From Podochytrium sp. JEL0797 (taxonomy: Eukaryota; Chytridiomycota; Chytridiomycetes; Chytridiales; Chytriomycetaceae), in assembly GCA_027596195.1 (NCBI GenBank), contig JADGJG010000797.1, positions 1 through 12,377 on the forward strand: 12,377 nt of DNA. Direction: 5' to 3'. This document shows, piece after piece, positions 1 to 8,163 of this stretch. The stretch's first letter is position 1. Every line of letters starts with the position of its first letter. The position numbers were made by a program, and so were the translations under genes. The notes under the pieces were generated by a model. That model was not told the origin of the DNA and ran no database searches. It worked only from the letters and a program-made list of their open reading frames with translations.

Positions 1-427
1 GTACGATTACGCGCTTAGATTGATCGCGTTCCAGGCGTCCAAGGAGGTTGGGATTCCGGCGGAGAATATGCACGAAGGTGTGTATGCGATGGTGTCGGGT
101 CCATCTTATGAGACACGCGCGGAGTCGAGGTTCCTGCGCTCTGTCGGCGGTGACTGCGTGGGAATGAGCACTGCTCCTGAAGTGATTGTAGCTCGTCACG
201 CCGGGATGAGGGTGTTGGGGTTGAGTCTGATTACGAACCATGTGAATCAGAGCGTTGGCAAGAGCGCCAAAGTGGAGGTGTTGGGTGGCGATGAGGCTGC
301 CGTGAAGGCGAATTCGGAATTCAAGGAGGACACGAACATTGTGAACCATTTGGAGGTGCTGGAGACGAGTGACAAGAGGAGCAAGGATTTGCAAAACTTG
401 GTCAGGACGATTGTGAAGATGATGTAA
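1..427 (+). CDS. Purine nucleoside phosphorylase, copy 1 (5'-truncated by window edge)
   Basis: This is the C-terminal 141 residues of a trimeric, mammalian-type PNP, which splits purine (deoxy)ribonucleosides with phosphate into free base and (deoxy)ribose-1-phosphate in cytosolic purine salvage. The reading frame starts at base 2 and ends in TAA (425-427). It aligns without gaps to residues 179-319 of the two full copies in this window. Visible active-site signatures are GPSYET (the Glu that binds the purine ring), VGMSTAPEV, and SLITN (the Asn typical of guanine/hypoxanthine-specific enzymes). Compared with copy 2 it differs at four residues (Y222F, A276E, L283S, V315I), and compared with copy 3 at five. 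It lies on the opposite strand to the other two copies, with its 3' end facing the CPDase 3' end. It uses TAA where the other copies use TGA. The 5' exons lie outside the window, so I cannot say whether the gene is intact. Confidence 0.96.
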   Translation, partial: YDYALRLIAFQASKEVGIPAENMHEGVYAMVSGPSYETRAESRFLRSVGGDCVGMSTAPEVIVARHAGMRVLGLSLITNHVNQSVGKSAKVEVLGGDEAAVKANSEFKEDTNIVNHLEVLETSDKRSKDLQNLVRTIVKMM

Positions 428-683
428 GGGTACTTCGGGAAAAGTTCTTGTGAATTGTTGTAATTTTAAGGTTTTGCCGTGTTCATTATTTTGTTTGATG
501 GGTTTCGTTGTGCTGTCGAATAAATATTGACTCGTGCTTCTATTCATGTTTTTCTCGTCAACCTTGGAAGCAGATCCTCTCCGCTAACCCTTGAGACCTG
601 CGCCCGGAATAATATGAGCCGGCGATTTCTTTCCAGATATCAGCAGCTGAAAGCGCGCAACTCAGGAACATGATCATATTTAT
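428..683. other. Convergent 3' intergenic region, PNP copy 1 / CPDase
   Basis: This 256 bp gap between two converging genes holds the PNP copy 1 3' UTR and then about 120 bp in which I see no gene. The part up to about 556 is homologous to 3' flanks of the other PNP copies; the remainder is unique here. Confidence 0.6.
519..524 (+). terminator. Poly(A) signal AATAAA of PNP copy 1
   Basis: A canonical AATAAA lies 92 nt after the stop codon. The sequence from it to base 556 is nearly identical (3 mismatches in 38) to the region following the poly(A) signal of PNP copy 3. Confidence 0.7.
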
Positions 684-684
684 T
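679..684 (-). terminator. Poly(A) signal AATAAA overlapping the CPDase stop codon
   Basis: The last A of the TAA stop (686-684) is the first A of AATAAA (684-679, minus strand), so the 3' UTR must be very short. Confidence 0.6.
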
Positions 685-1279
685 TATAACGCGACTTCCC
701 CCACAAGCGACCAATTCTCCACCTCCCCTTCAATCTTCCAAATACCAATAGTCTCAATTTCAACAACGCTTCCCACGATATTCCACTCTTTGTTGGCCTT
801 GATTTCGTCCACAACCTGCTTTCGCGCATCCGCACTCAAATCCCCATAAACGAGTGACAAATGCGGCCAATACACTTCATTCTTGTGTTGCAGAGGGTAC
901 AGCGTTTGCATGAGTGCATTCAAGGACATGAGTTGCTCCGTTTCGTCCGCTTTGGCCATGACGCACTGTTTTTTGCACGATCAGTTCACCGTCTCCCCGC
1001 AACAGTCAAACCCAATCGCGCAAAAACCTGGAAAAACAAGGCCTTGGTCACAATATCAATCAAGGGAACTTTGAAGGCGCCGTGGTTCTTTGTCGCAGCG
1101 GCAATCTTGGCCGCGGCTTCGATCGGATCCGCTTGGAACGAAGCAAGGGTGATGTGCGGAGACCATTTGGGTGTGCCCAGTTTGGCGCTGAAATGGTCAA
1201 TGATGGCTGTCAGCTTGGTGTGCAGATCGCTGCCTTTGGGTGGGCCGATCCAGAGCGAAAGGTTGGTGATTGGAGCCAT
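684..1279 (-). CDS. 2',3'-cyclic phosphodiesterase (CPDase / Cpd1 type, 2H phosphoesterase)
   Basis: Exons are 1279-1028 and 965-684, joined across a 62 nt intron (1027-966, GTTTTT...ACAG), giving 177 aa. The family hydrolyses cyclic phosphates such as ADP-ribose 1'',2''-cyclic phosphate, a by-product of tRNA splicing. Both hallmarks of the 2H fold are present: HITL at residues 42-45 (context SPHITLAS) and HLSL at 119-122 (context WPHLSLVYGDLS). The WPHLSLVYGDLS context matches the plant/fungal CPDase branch better than bacterial RNA ligase-like 2H proteins. The start is the first ATG, nine codons before the SLW strand expected at the N-terminus. The junction is chosen because it gives ...ALFFQ/CVMAKADETEQL, which keeps frame and matches the family's FFQCV-like strand. 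Alternative GT donors further in also keep frame. Length is typical of the family. The start codon lies only 58 bp from the Rpt4 poly(A) signal upstream. Confidence 0.85.
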
Positions 1280-1375
1280 TTTCTTTCCCTTCCCTCCTTG
1301 CCTTCAATTGCCAATGAATTCGATGATACCAATTGTTTTATTGAAAGCTACATCCTGATCGAAAGAAAAAGCAAT
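1280..1375 (-). promoter_or_regulatory. Rpt4 3' end / CPDase promoter, 96 bp
   Basis: The whole gap between the Rpt4 stop and the CPDase ATG is 96 bp, same strand. It contains AATAAA for Rpt4 (minus, 1342-1337). Any CPDase promoter must lie within it or inside the Rpt4 3' region. I see no TATA box. Confidence 0.5.
1337..1342 (-). terminator. Poly(A) signal AATAAA of Rpt4
   Basis: The hexamer lies 34 nt beyond the Rpt4 TAG stop and 58 bp before the CPDase start codon. Confidence 0.6.
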
Positions 1376-3104
1376 CTACGATGACAAAGTCGTGTCGAGC
1401 TTGCTCTCCAACTTCTTGGCCTCCCCAACCTTGCGCACGGCTTTCATAAAATCATCATTCACGCAGTAGTCGCGTTCGTCACGGATGGCAAACATACCTA
1501 AGTATTCAGACGAGTGAGAATTCCGAGGAGGAAAAAAAAGGTCCAGAAACAATAACGTACCGGCTTCCGTGCAAACGTTTCTCAAATCCGCACAGTTGAA
1601 TCCGTCAGACAGTTTCACAATCGCGTCGTAGTCTACGCGGCCATATATCAGCAAAACCCACCACAACAAACAAAGCCATTGTTTCCTCCCTCAACTCACC
1701 AATTTCACCCGTCTTCGTAATCCCGCTCGCGTGAATCTTCATCACCTCCATTCTTCCCTGCTCATTCGGCAACGGAATCTCAATCTTGCGGTCCAATCTT
1801 CCCGGACGCAACAACGCCGGGTCCAACGTGTCTGGACGGTTCGTGGCCATGATGAGCTTTGTTTGGCCAAGGTAGTCGAATCCGTCCATTTGGTTGAGGA
1901 GCTGTCGTGGGGAACAAAGGAAAACGGGTCGTCAACACAAAGAGAAAGAGAAGGAAAGTGGGAAAGCAAACGAACCTCCATCAGGGTACGTTGAATTTCA
2001 CGATCCGCAGAGGTACCTTCCGAGAAACGACGACCTCCAATGGCGTCGATTTCGTCCATGAAAATAATACAGGGCTCATGTTCCTTGGCATATCCTGTGA
2101 CGTAGCAAAAATGAAAGGTCTCAGCACAAACGCGACGAAAACTAAAAGAAATTTTCAAAAACTCACCAAACATTTCGCGAATCAATCTCGCACTTTCTCC
2201 AATGTACTTGTCAACGATAGCACTCGACACAACCTTGAGGAAATTGCATTCGAGGGTCGCGGCGACGGCACGGGCCAACAACGTCTTTCCGGTTCCAGGG
2301 GGTCCGTACAACAACACACCCTTGGGTGGTTTAATTCCAACACGGATAAACAGTTCGGGGTTGATGAGAGGCAATTCAATAACCTTCACAAAAGAGACGT
2401 GTCAGACCAGCGCGAATCAAAGCAACAAAAATCACGAAGGTTACGAACCTCACGCAATTCACGAATCTGTTCCGAAAGTCCACCCACACCCGCAAACGTC
2501 ACGTTTCCGGGGTCTTCGGTCGACATGTTGTACACGAGCGGGTCGACTTCTCTGGGCAAGATTCGCATAATGGTCAAGGTGGTGATGTCGAGAGCCACGC
2601 GGACTCCCTGCTTGAGCTTGTCTTTCGACACTTTGTTGCGGCATCCGACCACGTAACGCGGTCCCGAGGAGGCTTTGACAATGACTGTTGGTTCAAAAAT
2701 GGGGGGTGTGAGTTTTTGGGTCGCGTTGAGGTTTCGTTTCGCTTCAGGAGCCCCTAAGCGGATGGACCCCTTCCAAGGCCGCAAAGTATTTGGGCAACTA
2801 CGTACACTTGTCTTCGGTCAACTGCTTCAGGACCTCTCCAATCATTTGACCGACACTCTGCAGGGCCTTGATGTCGTCCTCGGTCTTGTCAAAGTCCTTC
2901 TCGAGGGCTCGGAGACCCAACCGATCTGTGTAGAGATATGAGTATTTAATGGAGCAGAGACAGGATGGATCGAGGCACAGCCGGGCGAGAAAGCAAAAAA
3001 TACGCACACTCCTTGACTTTTGCCTCGAGCTCTCTGTGCTCCAGCAGTCTTCTTCTGTAGTCGGACAGGGCCTTGGCGCGGCGTTCGTCTGTGGCAGCGC
3101 TCAT
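1376..3104 (-). CDS. RPT4: 26S proteasome regulatory ATPase subunit Rpt4 (PSMC6, p42)
   Basis: Eight exons: 3104-3008, 2925-2806, 2684-2449, 2383-2167, 2094-1976, 1901-1700, 1632-1561, 1497-1376. They join in frame to 394 aa, and every junction restores conserved Rpt4 sequence. Rpt4 is one of six AAA+ ATPases in the base ring that unfold ubiquitinated substrates and open the 20S gate. Residues about 1-70 form the N-terminal coiled coil ([16 protein letters not shown]...), about 73-135 the OB domain ([30 protein letters not shown]), and the rest the AAA+ domain. That domain has Walker A GPPGTGKT (178-185), Walker B IIFMDEID (233-240), the ISS-region [22 protein letters not shown], sensor-1 MATN (281-284) and the LRPGRLDR arginine-finger region (294-301). 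The C-terminus ends TTLSS and has no HbYX motif, as expected for Rpt4. Introns are 82, 121, 65, 72, 74, 67 and 63 nt. Divergent from ZNHIT2. Confidence 0.97.
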
Positions 3105-3345
3105 CTAGGGATGCGGTTGGGCTGCTTAGAAAGCGGTGTTTGACTAGGGAGGGCAGGGCATCGCGCGACAGGTCCCCTATCCAGGGGTCCCTCCAGGCCC
3201 AGCTCCATCCAGTGTTTTACGAATAATCAAAGTGAATCGATGCAGCGGATCCCGTTGTGAATGTGCTGCTGTTGGAGCAAGGGTTGACAGACGACAAGTA
3301 CGCGTCCTCACATTTTTTTTCGATTCAACTTTTTTTGCAACGTCC
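3105..3345. promoter_or_regulatory. Bidirectional promoter region, Rpt4 (-) / ZNHIT2 (+)
   Basis: A 241 bp gap separates the two divergent start codons. It has T-runs just before the ZNHIT2 ATG and an imperfect inverted repeat (CCCCT-ATCC-AGGGG) at about 3175-3188. I looked for the yeast proteasome element GGTGGCAAA on both strands and did not find it, and I see no TATA box. Confidence 0.5.
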
Positions 3346-4854
3346 ATGTCCATTCTCACTTCCGTTCCATCCGAAGTCTCCCCGCAGCCGCTGTGCAAAA
3401 TGTACCACCGTGATCCCATGCGCAAGCGAATGCTCATTCTCCAAATCCATCAGATGCACCGCAAATCCATCCAAATACACCTGCCCTCGATGCACCCTCC
3501 CCTACTGCTCCCTCGCCTGCTACAAGAGCGAATCCCACCTCAAATGCAGTGAACCCTTCTATAAAGACAGCATCATGCACGAAATGAACGCAAAGACCGG
3601 ATCAGCCGCTGCGAAATACTACACGGGTGACGAAGGGAAGGCTCCCGACACGTCCGAGGCCGATACGAAGCGCAAAATGTTGCATTTGCTGCAGCGGTTT
3701 GAGAGTGGGGAGGTTGGTGTATTGGAGGAGAGTATGCGGCTTTCGGATGGGGAGGAGGAGGACGAGGACGATGTGTTGGAGGAGCGGTTGCGGGGGTTGG
3801 ATCTTGGTGCGTAGTCGCGCTTGTGTCGTGAAGCAGCTGACGCCATACGTTTTCTCAGATAACTTGACTACCGAGGAACTGATGGCTTTATTGCCCGAAT
3901 CCCACCTGAAAGCGTTCGAAGCGCAAGTCGCTTCAGGAGAAATTCTGAGTTCGGAATCCTTCACCGATGCGATTGCGACGCCCTGGTGGTTAAACAGAGA
4001 CTCTTCAACCAATCCGATTATCCAGGACCTTTCTGAACCACAACCGTCTCCCTCCACCACGATCGATTCCAAACTGTCTCACAAGCCGGCTGCGATTTTT
4101 GACCTCGTTCCCTTCTCGGCTCTCACAAGGGCAAATCCACACGCGTCTCTTCCTTTCAATACGGTCGAGCTGCTCTGTGTATATACGGTTGTGAATCGAC
4201 ACTTGAACGGGGACTGGGAGGACACGGACTCGGCGCGTGACGCGAGGGAGTTGTTTGTCGAGCTGAGTTTGGTTTTGAAAGATGCGGCCGGGGGCGGTGC
4301 ATTTGGCTATGATAGTATCGAGGCGGCAGTGGTAGGCGTGTGGGATCGCGTGATTCGCGTAAGTCTATGTTGGTTTGGTTTCACAGCTCTTACCCCCATC
4401 CCCTTTCACGTGTGCTTTATAGATGAATTCCATCCTTCTCGACCCTCGTGCGACAACCTCCGCGACCCCCGCCAACCACGTCCTCGGACTCCTGTGGACG
4501 GACTTGCAAGCCATCCTCCAGTCGCGCGACAAGATTGTTTCGGCGCTTTCACACACCCACTTTCTGTTTAACGATCCCGCTGGAGCTACCAAGCAAGACA
4601 AGAAGGCCAACTTGCGGGTGGCGAGGAAGCTGTTGTTTTATACGTGTTTTGCAGCGGATGTGGGTGTGTTTGGGGACGATATGGTGAAGGCTTTGGCACA
4701 AGGGGTTGAGAAGGAGGTCAAGAGGAGGGAGGGTTTGGACAAGATAGATGAAGAAGTGGGTGGAGACGTGGATGCCAGAAAAGCGAGGGAGGAGGTGTTG
4801 AAGCGTGTGAAAAGAGAAGACGAAAAGCCACGCGTTTTGGTGGAAGAAATATAA
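3346..4854 (+). CDS. HIT-type zinc finger protein, ZNHIT2 family
   Basis: Four exons: 3346-3401, 3454-3806, 3859-4358, 4423-4854, giving 446 aa with introns of 52, 52 and 64 nt. The first intron is needed to assemble the zinc finger: its removal joins ...QPLCKI/CTANPSKYTCPRC. The zf-HIT domain occupies residues 17-50 with ligands C17, C20, C29, C32, C37, C41, H47, C50. The finger is followed by CSEPFYKDSIMHEM, an acidic stretch, and an LTTEELMALLPESHLKAFEAQVASGEI segment ending in PWW (178-180), which together resemble ZNHIT2. Known ZNHIT2 works with the RUVBL1/2 (R2TP) chaperone in assembling snRNP/snoRNP complexes. The C-terminal third is charged and helical-looking. The start is the first in-frame ATG of exon 1. 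The gene is divergent from Rpt4 and convergent with NDUFA8. The assignment to ZNHIT2 rather than another HIT-finger protein is likely, not certain. Confidence 0.87.
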
Positions 4855-4877
4855 AGCCCTCCACACGCAAATTTATT
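4848..4877. terminator. Overlapping 3' ends of ZNHIT2 (+) and NDUFA8 (-)
   Basis: On the + strand AATATAAAG overlaps the ZNHIT2 stop (TAA 4852-4854) and could act as a variant poly(A) signal. On the - strand a second AATAAA (4877-4872) lies 57 nt past the NDUFA8 stop, so the two transcripts probably overlap at their ends. Confidence 0.4.
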
Positions 4878-4932
4878 TTCTTATGGCAACAAAGGTCCAA
4901 CAATCCCTTGACAGCTTGATAACGATAGCTCG

Positions 4933-4938
4933 TTTATT
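4933..4938 (-). terminator. AATAAA containing the NDUFA8 stop codon
   Basis: The stop TAA (4936-4934) lies inside AATAAA (4938-4933, minus). Either this or the downstream copy at 4877-4872 could direct cleavage. Confidence 0.5.
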
Positions 4939-5890
4939 TCATGTATGGGCTCTGCTTCAAGTGGATCGGGGTTTGTCCCTCGGGGGTCTCTGGTATAGTC
5001 TTCGTGAGGCCCTGCAATTTTGGGGGGAAAGAGTCGCGATTGAGCGCCAAAAAGGCAAAAAAACAAAACAGCGGAAGAAGAAAAACGAACCAGCTTGTTG
5101 AAGACGCAATCGTTGAATGGCTTCTCCTCAGCCCTGCATTGCCACAAGTGGTGGTTCTTTTTGTCCAAACATTCCCAGTGCTTTTTCCATTCGTCTTCGC
5201 AGTTGGCTTTCAGTTTGTTGATACTATAGAGTAGCGAGAGGTGAGCGAATTGTATCAAGCGTCGCGTGACAGTCGCCCCGCCGCCATAAAACCAAAAGGG
5301 AGACATACAGATCAAGCCCACATCTCGTGACTCTGCGCCCTTCCTTAAGACACTTTTCGGGGTCCTGAGTTCCGTTCTTGCACAGCATGTAGTCCTCGGC
5401 GAATGGCCTGCAAGAACACAAAAGCGAAATTCAATATTTGCGGAGTGTGAATTTCGATGCGGAATACGCATGTTCGGTGCGGTTCCGAGCTCTGGTCTTT
5501 TGAGACGCGATGATGAGGCCATGTATCCGGAATGAGAGAGATTTTTGAGCGCACACAGCGCGTGATGGCGATATGCTATGCTCATATCTGACGCTCTCCC
5601 CCACGGCCCACCGACCCCGCATGCATCGCATCGCATCGCACATTCACAATACACATTCGACACGCAACGTACTTGCAGTACTGGGCAAAGTGGAAGGCCA
5701 TGGACTCCATTGGGGCCGAGGTGAGGCCGATCTCGTCGACCTTCGGGATTGAATCTGGCATGGGGGTCTTGTCGACCCAGAGCCCGTCGACAAAGATGCC
5801 TGCGATAGAGTGGTGAGCGTCGGGTCGAGGAGATGCGAATTCGGGGATCCAGTCCCGCCCGGAACACCCCCGCCCCCCTTCTCCCGGCAT
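4934..5890 (-). CDS. NADH:ubiquinone oxidoreductase accessory subunit NDUFA8 / fungal 20.8 kDa (CHCH protein)
   Basis: Exons are 5890-5673, 5407-5309, 5223-5091 and 5011-4934, giving 175 aa with introns of 265, 85 and 79 nt. This small complex I subunit is imported into the intermembrane space and folded by disulfide relay. It shows a regular cysteine ladder: C72, C82, C92, C102 (three CX9C spacings), then C114, C124, C135, C145 (CX9C, CX10C, CX9C), i.e. a double CHCH protein. Fungal-type signatures are MPDSIPKVDEIGLTSAPM, CLKEGRRVTRC and GQTPIHLK near the C-terminus. The N-terminus is uncertain. The first about 30 residues (MPGEGGRGCSGRDWIPEF...) have no evident homology, and an in-frame 66 nt GT-AG segment (5863-5798) could be an intron, giving 153 aa instead. 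The start ATG at 5890 is the only one seen before the conserved part that lies in frame. Confidence 0.9.
5408..5672 (-). other. 265 nt intron of NDUFA8 with GCATC repeat
   Basis: This is the longest intron in the window (GTACGT...TTGCAG). It carries a short tandem repeat, (GCATC)x3 plus GCA on the + strand at 5623-5640. I see no convincing coding sequence or RNA gene in it. Confidence 0.7.
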
Positions 5891-6018
5891 GCTCCTGGTC
5901 TAGGGGCTCTGTACTAGCGCACAATGACTCCTATCTCCTTAACGGGGCTCAGCGATACCTTCTCTGTGGGTGGTCATTTTTCGTTTTTTTGGAACCCGTC
6001 ACAAAAAACACAAGTCCA
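5891..6018. promoter_or_regulatory. Bidirectional promoter region, NDUFA8 (-) / unknown mitochondrial-type gene (+)
   Basis: The 128 bp between divergent start codons must serve both genes. Both products are likely mitochondrial, so shared control is plausible. I see no recognisable factor site apart from T-runs around 5980-5990. Confidence 0.45.
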
Positions 6019-6693
6019 ATGTTCGCATCGACATTCTCGCGACGCCTCACCGCATTCTCTCTCCTGGCCCTCGCCGCCCACTCCACAACCCCGCACCGAT
6101 CCCCCCTCCTCCACTGCGACGCACCCCCACCCTCACCCAACCAAGAACACACCCGCGCAAAGCAGCAAACCCAAGCCCAACTCGACAAACAACGCGCCCT
6201 CGCAGCCGCACGCCGCTTCTCCTCCCCCATCTTCCAAGGAACTCCCGTCGCCGCAACCCTGCTCATGCACCAGGCCGTGAAGCTGTTTGATGCCCAATTC
6301 TCGTCGTTGCTCGAGATGAGCGCTATTTTCGTCCTGCCAGAGGACGTGCCCGACCGTGGCGCGTATTCGAATGGGATGGCGGATGAGGAGGATGAGGAGT
6401 CGTTGATGCGCGAGGAGTTCGCGTATAAGGAGTCGGGTGGGTTTTTTGGTTCGTGGGCGAGTGGGGTGGAGGTGACGGTGCCCGTGTTTGAAAAGTTGAG
6501 TGAGACGGAGGAGTCGCGGTTGGGGAATGCAGGGATTCGTAAGAAGCCTGTCGGTAGCTTGGTGATGCAGGGGAAATGTTCGTATGGGTGTGCCGTCGTG
6601 CAGTTGATGCATATGCAGGTCAAGAAGTTGGATGGGAATGTGGTGTGGGAGAAGGATGTGTCCAAGGAGACGGCCAAGGCGTCGGCGCGGTGA
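6019..6693 (+). CDS. Unrecognised protein, probable mitochondrial targeting
   Basis: This intronless ORF of 224 aa matches no family I recognise. The N-terminus (MFASTFSRRLTAFSLLALAA) is Arg/Ser/Ala-rich, lacks acidic residues and is weakly hydrophobic, as expected of a mitochondrial presequence or signal anchor. Residues about 42-66 are Gln/Lys/Ala-rich and may form a coiled coil. Residues 121-132 are strongly acidic (ADEEDEESLMREE). Residues about 140-215 look like a folded domain with two cysteines (C187, C191; GKCSYGCAVVQLMHMQVKKLDG). The third codon positions are G/C-rich, as in the neighbouring genes, supporting real coding. An in-frame ATG at 5833 exists but would overlap NDUFA8 exon 1 and bury the presequence, so I chose 6019. 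It is divergent from NDUFA8, another mitochondrial protein. Function unknown. Confidence 0.65.
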   Translation: MFASTFSRRLTAFSLLALAAHSTTPHRSPLLHCDAPPPSPNQEHTRAKQQTQAQLDKQRALAAARRFSSPIFQGTPVAATLLMHQAVKLFDAQFSSLLEMSAIFVLPEDVPDRGAYSNGMADEEDEESLMREEFAYKESGGFFGSWASGVEVTVPVFEKLSETEESRLGNAGIRKKPVGSLVMQGKCSYGCAVVQLMHMQVKKLDGNVVWEKDVSKETAKASAR

Positions 6694-6700
6694 ACCTTCA

Positions 6701-6714
6701 AATAAATAAATAAA
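6701..6714 (+). terminator. Triple overlapping AATAAA after the unknown mitochondrial-type gene
   Basis: Three overlapping hexamers (6701-6706, 6705-6710, 6709-6714) begin 7 nt after the TGA stop. Confidence 0.65.
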
Positions 6715-6857
6715 CTCTAAATATGCATTAAAAAACAAAACATGTAATAAAAAAGAAATAAAAGTCTCTTAATCTTATTTCGAGAGAACCATAACGAGGG
6801 AGACACCGACAGATGCATATTCCATACAACAGGTTTTAAGGGAAGGAGGGGTGTGAA

Positions 6858-6863
6858 TTTATT
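6858..6863 (-). terminator. Poly(A) signal AATAAA of PNP copy 2
   Basis: The hexamer is on the minus strand, 61 nt after the TGA stop and just past the 19 nt block shared with copy 1. Confidence 0.65.
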
Positions 6864-6924
6864 CGTATCAAACAAAATAATGAACAAAACTAAATCAACA
6901 ATAGACAAGTCTCCGGCCAAAACC

Positions 6925-8038
6925 TCACATCATCTTCACAACCGTCCGGACCAAGTTCTGCAAATCCTTGCTCCTCTTGTCACTCGTCTCCAGCACCTCC
7001 AAATGGTTTACAATGTTCGTGTCCTCCTTGAACTCCAAATTCGCCTTCACAGCCGCCGCATCCCCACCCAACACCTCCACTTTGGCGCTCTTGCCAACGC
7101 TCTGATTCACATGGTTCGTAATCAGACTCAACCCCAACACACGCATCCCGGCGTGCCGAGCCACAATCACTTCCGGAGCGGTGCTCATTCCCACACAGTC
7201 ACCCCCAACAGAGCGCAGGTATCTCGACTCCGCGCGCGTCTCATACGACGGTCCCGACACCATCGCATACACACCTTCGTGCATATTCTCCGCCGGAATC
7301 CCAACCTCCTTGGACGCCTGGAACGCGATCAATCTAAGCGCGTAATCGTAAGCGTCCGAAGTAGGCGGGAAGCGGGGACCAAAAGCGTCCAAGTTGGGTC
7401 CAATAAGAGCCGAGAGACCCGCCATGCCTGGCATGCAGAGGTGGTCTTGGATGACCATGATGTCGGCGACGGAGAAGGAGGAGTTGAGGCCGCCGGCGGC
7501 GTTGGTGACGAGGAGGGTGTGGACTCCGAGGAGGTGCATGACGCGGACAGGGAAGACGGTGCGGAGGAGGGAGTGGCCTGTGATTTTTTTTTGAGGGGAG
7601 AGAGTGAGTAGACCGAGAACGCGTTTTTCGAGAGAAAGGGAAGTGGAAAACATACCTTCGTAAGCGTGGAATCTTCCAACCATGCAAACAGTTGCCTTGC
7701 CGGAAAGGTAACCAAACACGAGTTTTCCAGCATGTCCCGACACTGCAAAAAAGCAAACGAGCGTTATTACAAATGTTGACCTCGAGTCAGAAACACTCAA
7801 AAACACGAAGATACATACCCGTGCTCATGGCAAAGTTGGGAATGTCCTTGTAGTTGAACTCAACACGCGGGGCTTCAAGGGTTTCAGCTAACCCGCCGAG
7901 TCCTGAGCCGCAAATGATGCCGACCTCGACCGTCTCCATGCCAGCCGGGAGTCTCTCCTTCATCCAGTTGGAAGCAGCGGCATAGGTTTCAACGCTGTAG
8001 TAGTCGATGGCAGGGGGGATGTTGTTTGGGGTGCACAT
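6925..8038 (-). CDS. Purine nucleoside phosphorylase, copy 2 (complete)
   Basis: Three exons: 8038-7819, 7742-7656, 7577-6925, giving 319 aa; introns are 76 and 78 nt (both GTATGT). It is a trimeric PNP of the human PNP family, catalysing phosphorolysis of inosine/guanosine-type nucleosides. Motifs in order: the phosphate loop GSGLGG (44-49), VSGHAGKLVFG (74-84), RFHAYEG (97-103, phosphate/ribose site), VTNAAGGLN (126-134), GPSYET (211-216, purine-binding Glu215), VGMSTAPEV (231-239) and SLITN (253-257, Asn257). The Glu/Asn pair points to 6-oxopurine preference by family knowledge. The start is the first ATG of exon 1; it lies 45 nt downstream of a TATA-like box. The product differs from copy 3 at 7 of 319 positions (S136N, Q189K, A198V, A276E, L283M, K286N, V315I), none in the motifs listed. 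All signs are of a functional gene. Confidence 0.97.
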
Positions 8039-8082
8039 GATGTCGTTTGGTTTTTTTATGTTTTCGTCGGTAGAAGTTCACG

Positions 8083-8091
8083 TTTTTTATA
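8083..8091 (-). promoter_or_regulatory. TATA-like box of PNP copy 2
   Basis: TATAAAAAA on the minus strand ends 45 nt before the ATG. Copy 3 has the same box at the same distance (11516-11509), which supports function. Confidence 0.6.
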
Positions 8092-8100
8092 CTCCGTCGC

Positions 8101-8133
8101 GCCACCTCAATTTGAACTTCAATCTTGGGTGGC
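8101..8133 (-). promoter_or_regulatory. Conserved 33 bp upstream block of PNP copy 2
   Basis: A GCCACC...GGTGGC inverted repeat brackets the central palindrome TTGAACTTCAA. The copy 3 equivalent (11529-11561) has the same length, few changes, and sits at a similar distance from its TATA box. It is a candidate binding site for a dimeric regulator; no factor is assigned. Confidence 0.5.
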
Positions 8134-8147
8134 TTATGGACCCCGGA

Positions 8148-8163
8148 TGACGCAGAATCCATC
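8148..8163 (+). repeat. TGACGCAGAATCCATC motif upstream of PNP copy 2
   Basis: This 16 nt motif occurs again at 11656-11671 with one change (TGACACAG...). Its first 9 nt also occur at 11575-11583. It may be a regulatory site or a duplicated promoter fragment. Confidence 0.4.

Larger units (their letters stand above)
6694..6924. other. Convergent 3' intergenic region, unknown gene / PNP copy 2
   Basis: This 231 bp AT-rich gap contains poly(A) signals for both neighbours: + at 6701-6714 and - at 6863-6858. A 19 nt stretch (6885-6867, minus) is identical to the 3' UTR of PNP copy 1 (481-499). No gene is visible. Confidence 0.6.

Noticed and set aside
3257..3814. Unspliced frame through the HIT finger as the start of the ZNHIT2 gene
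   Set aside because: It would give only a disordered cysteine pattern before YTCPRC; splicing out 3402-3453 restores the expected CxxC pair and a clean start at 3346.
5509..5591. Possible box C/D snoRNA on the + strand (ATGATGA at 5509-5515, CTGA at 5588-5591)
   Set aside because: It is antisense to the NDUFA8 intron, the terminal stem is poor and the internal C'/D' boxes are weak.
5837..5850. Adjacent EcoRI and BamHI sites (GAATTC-GG-GGATCC), resembling a cloning linker, with two SalI-type sites nearby
   Set aside because: The sites lie within an open frame between native NDUFA8 sequence and its promoter, with no vector sequence around. Coincidence is the simpler reading, though read mapping over the junction would settle it.
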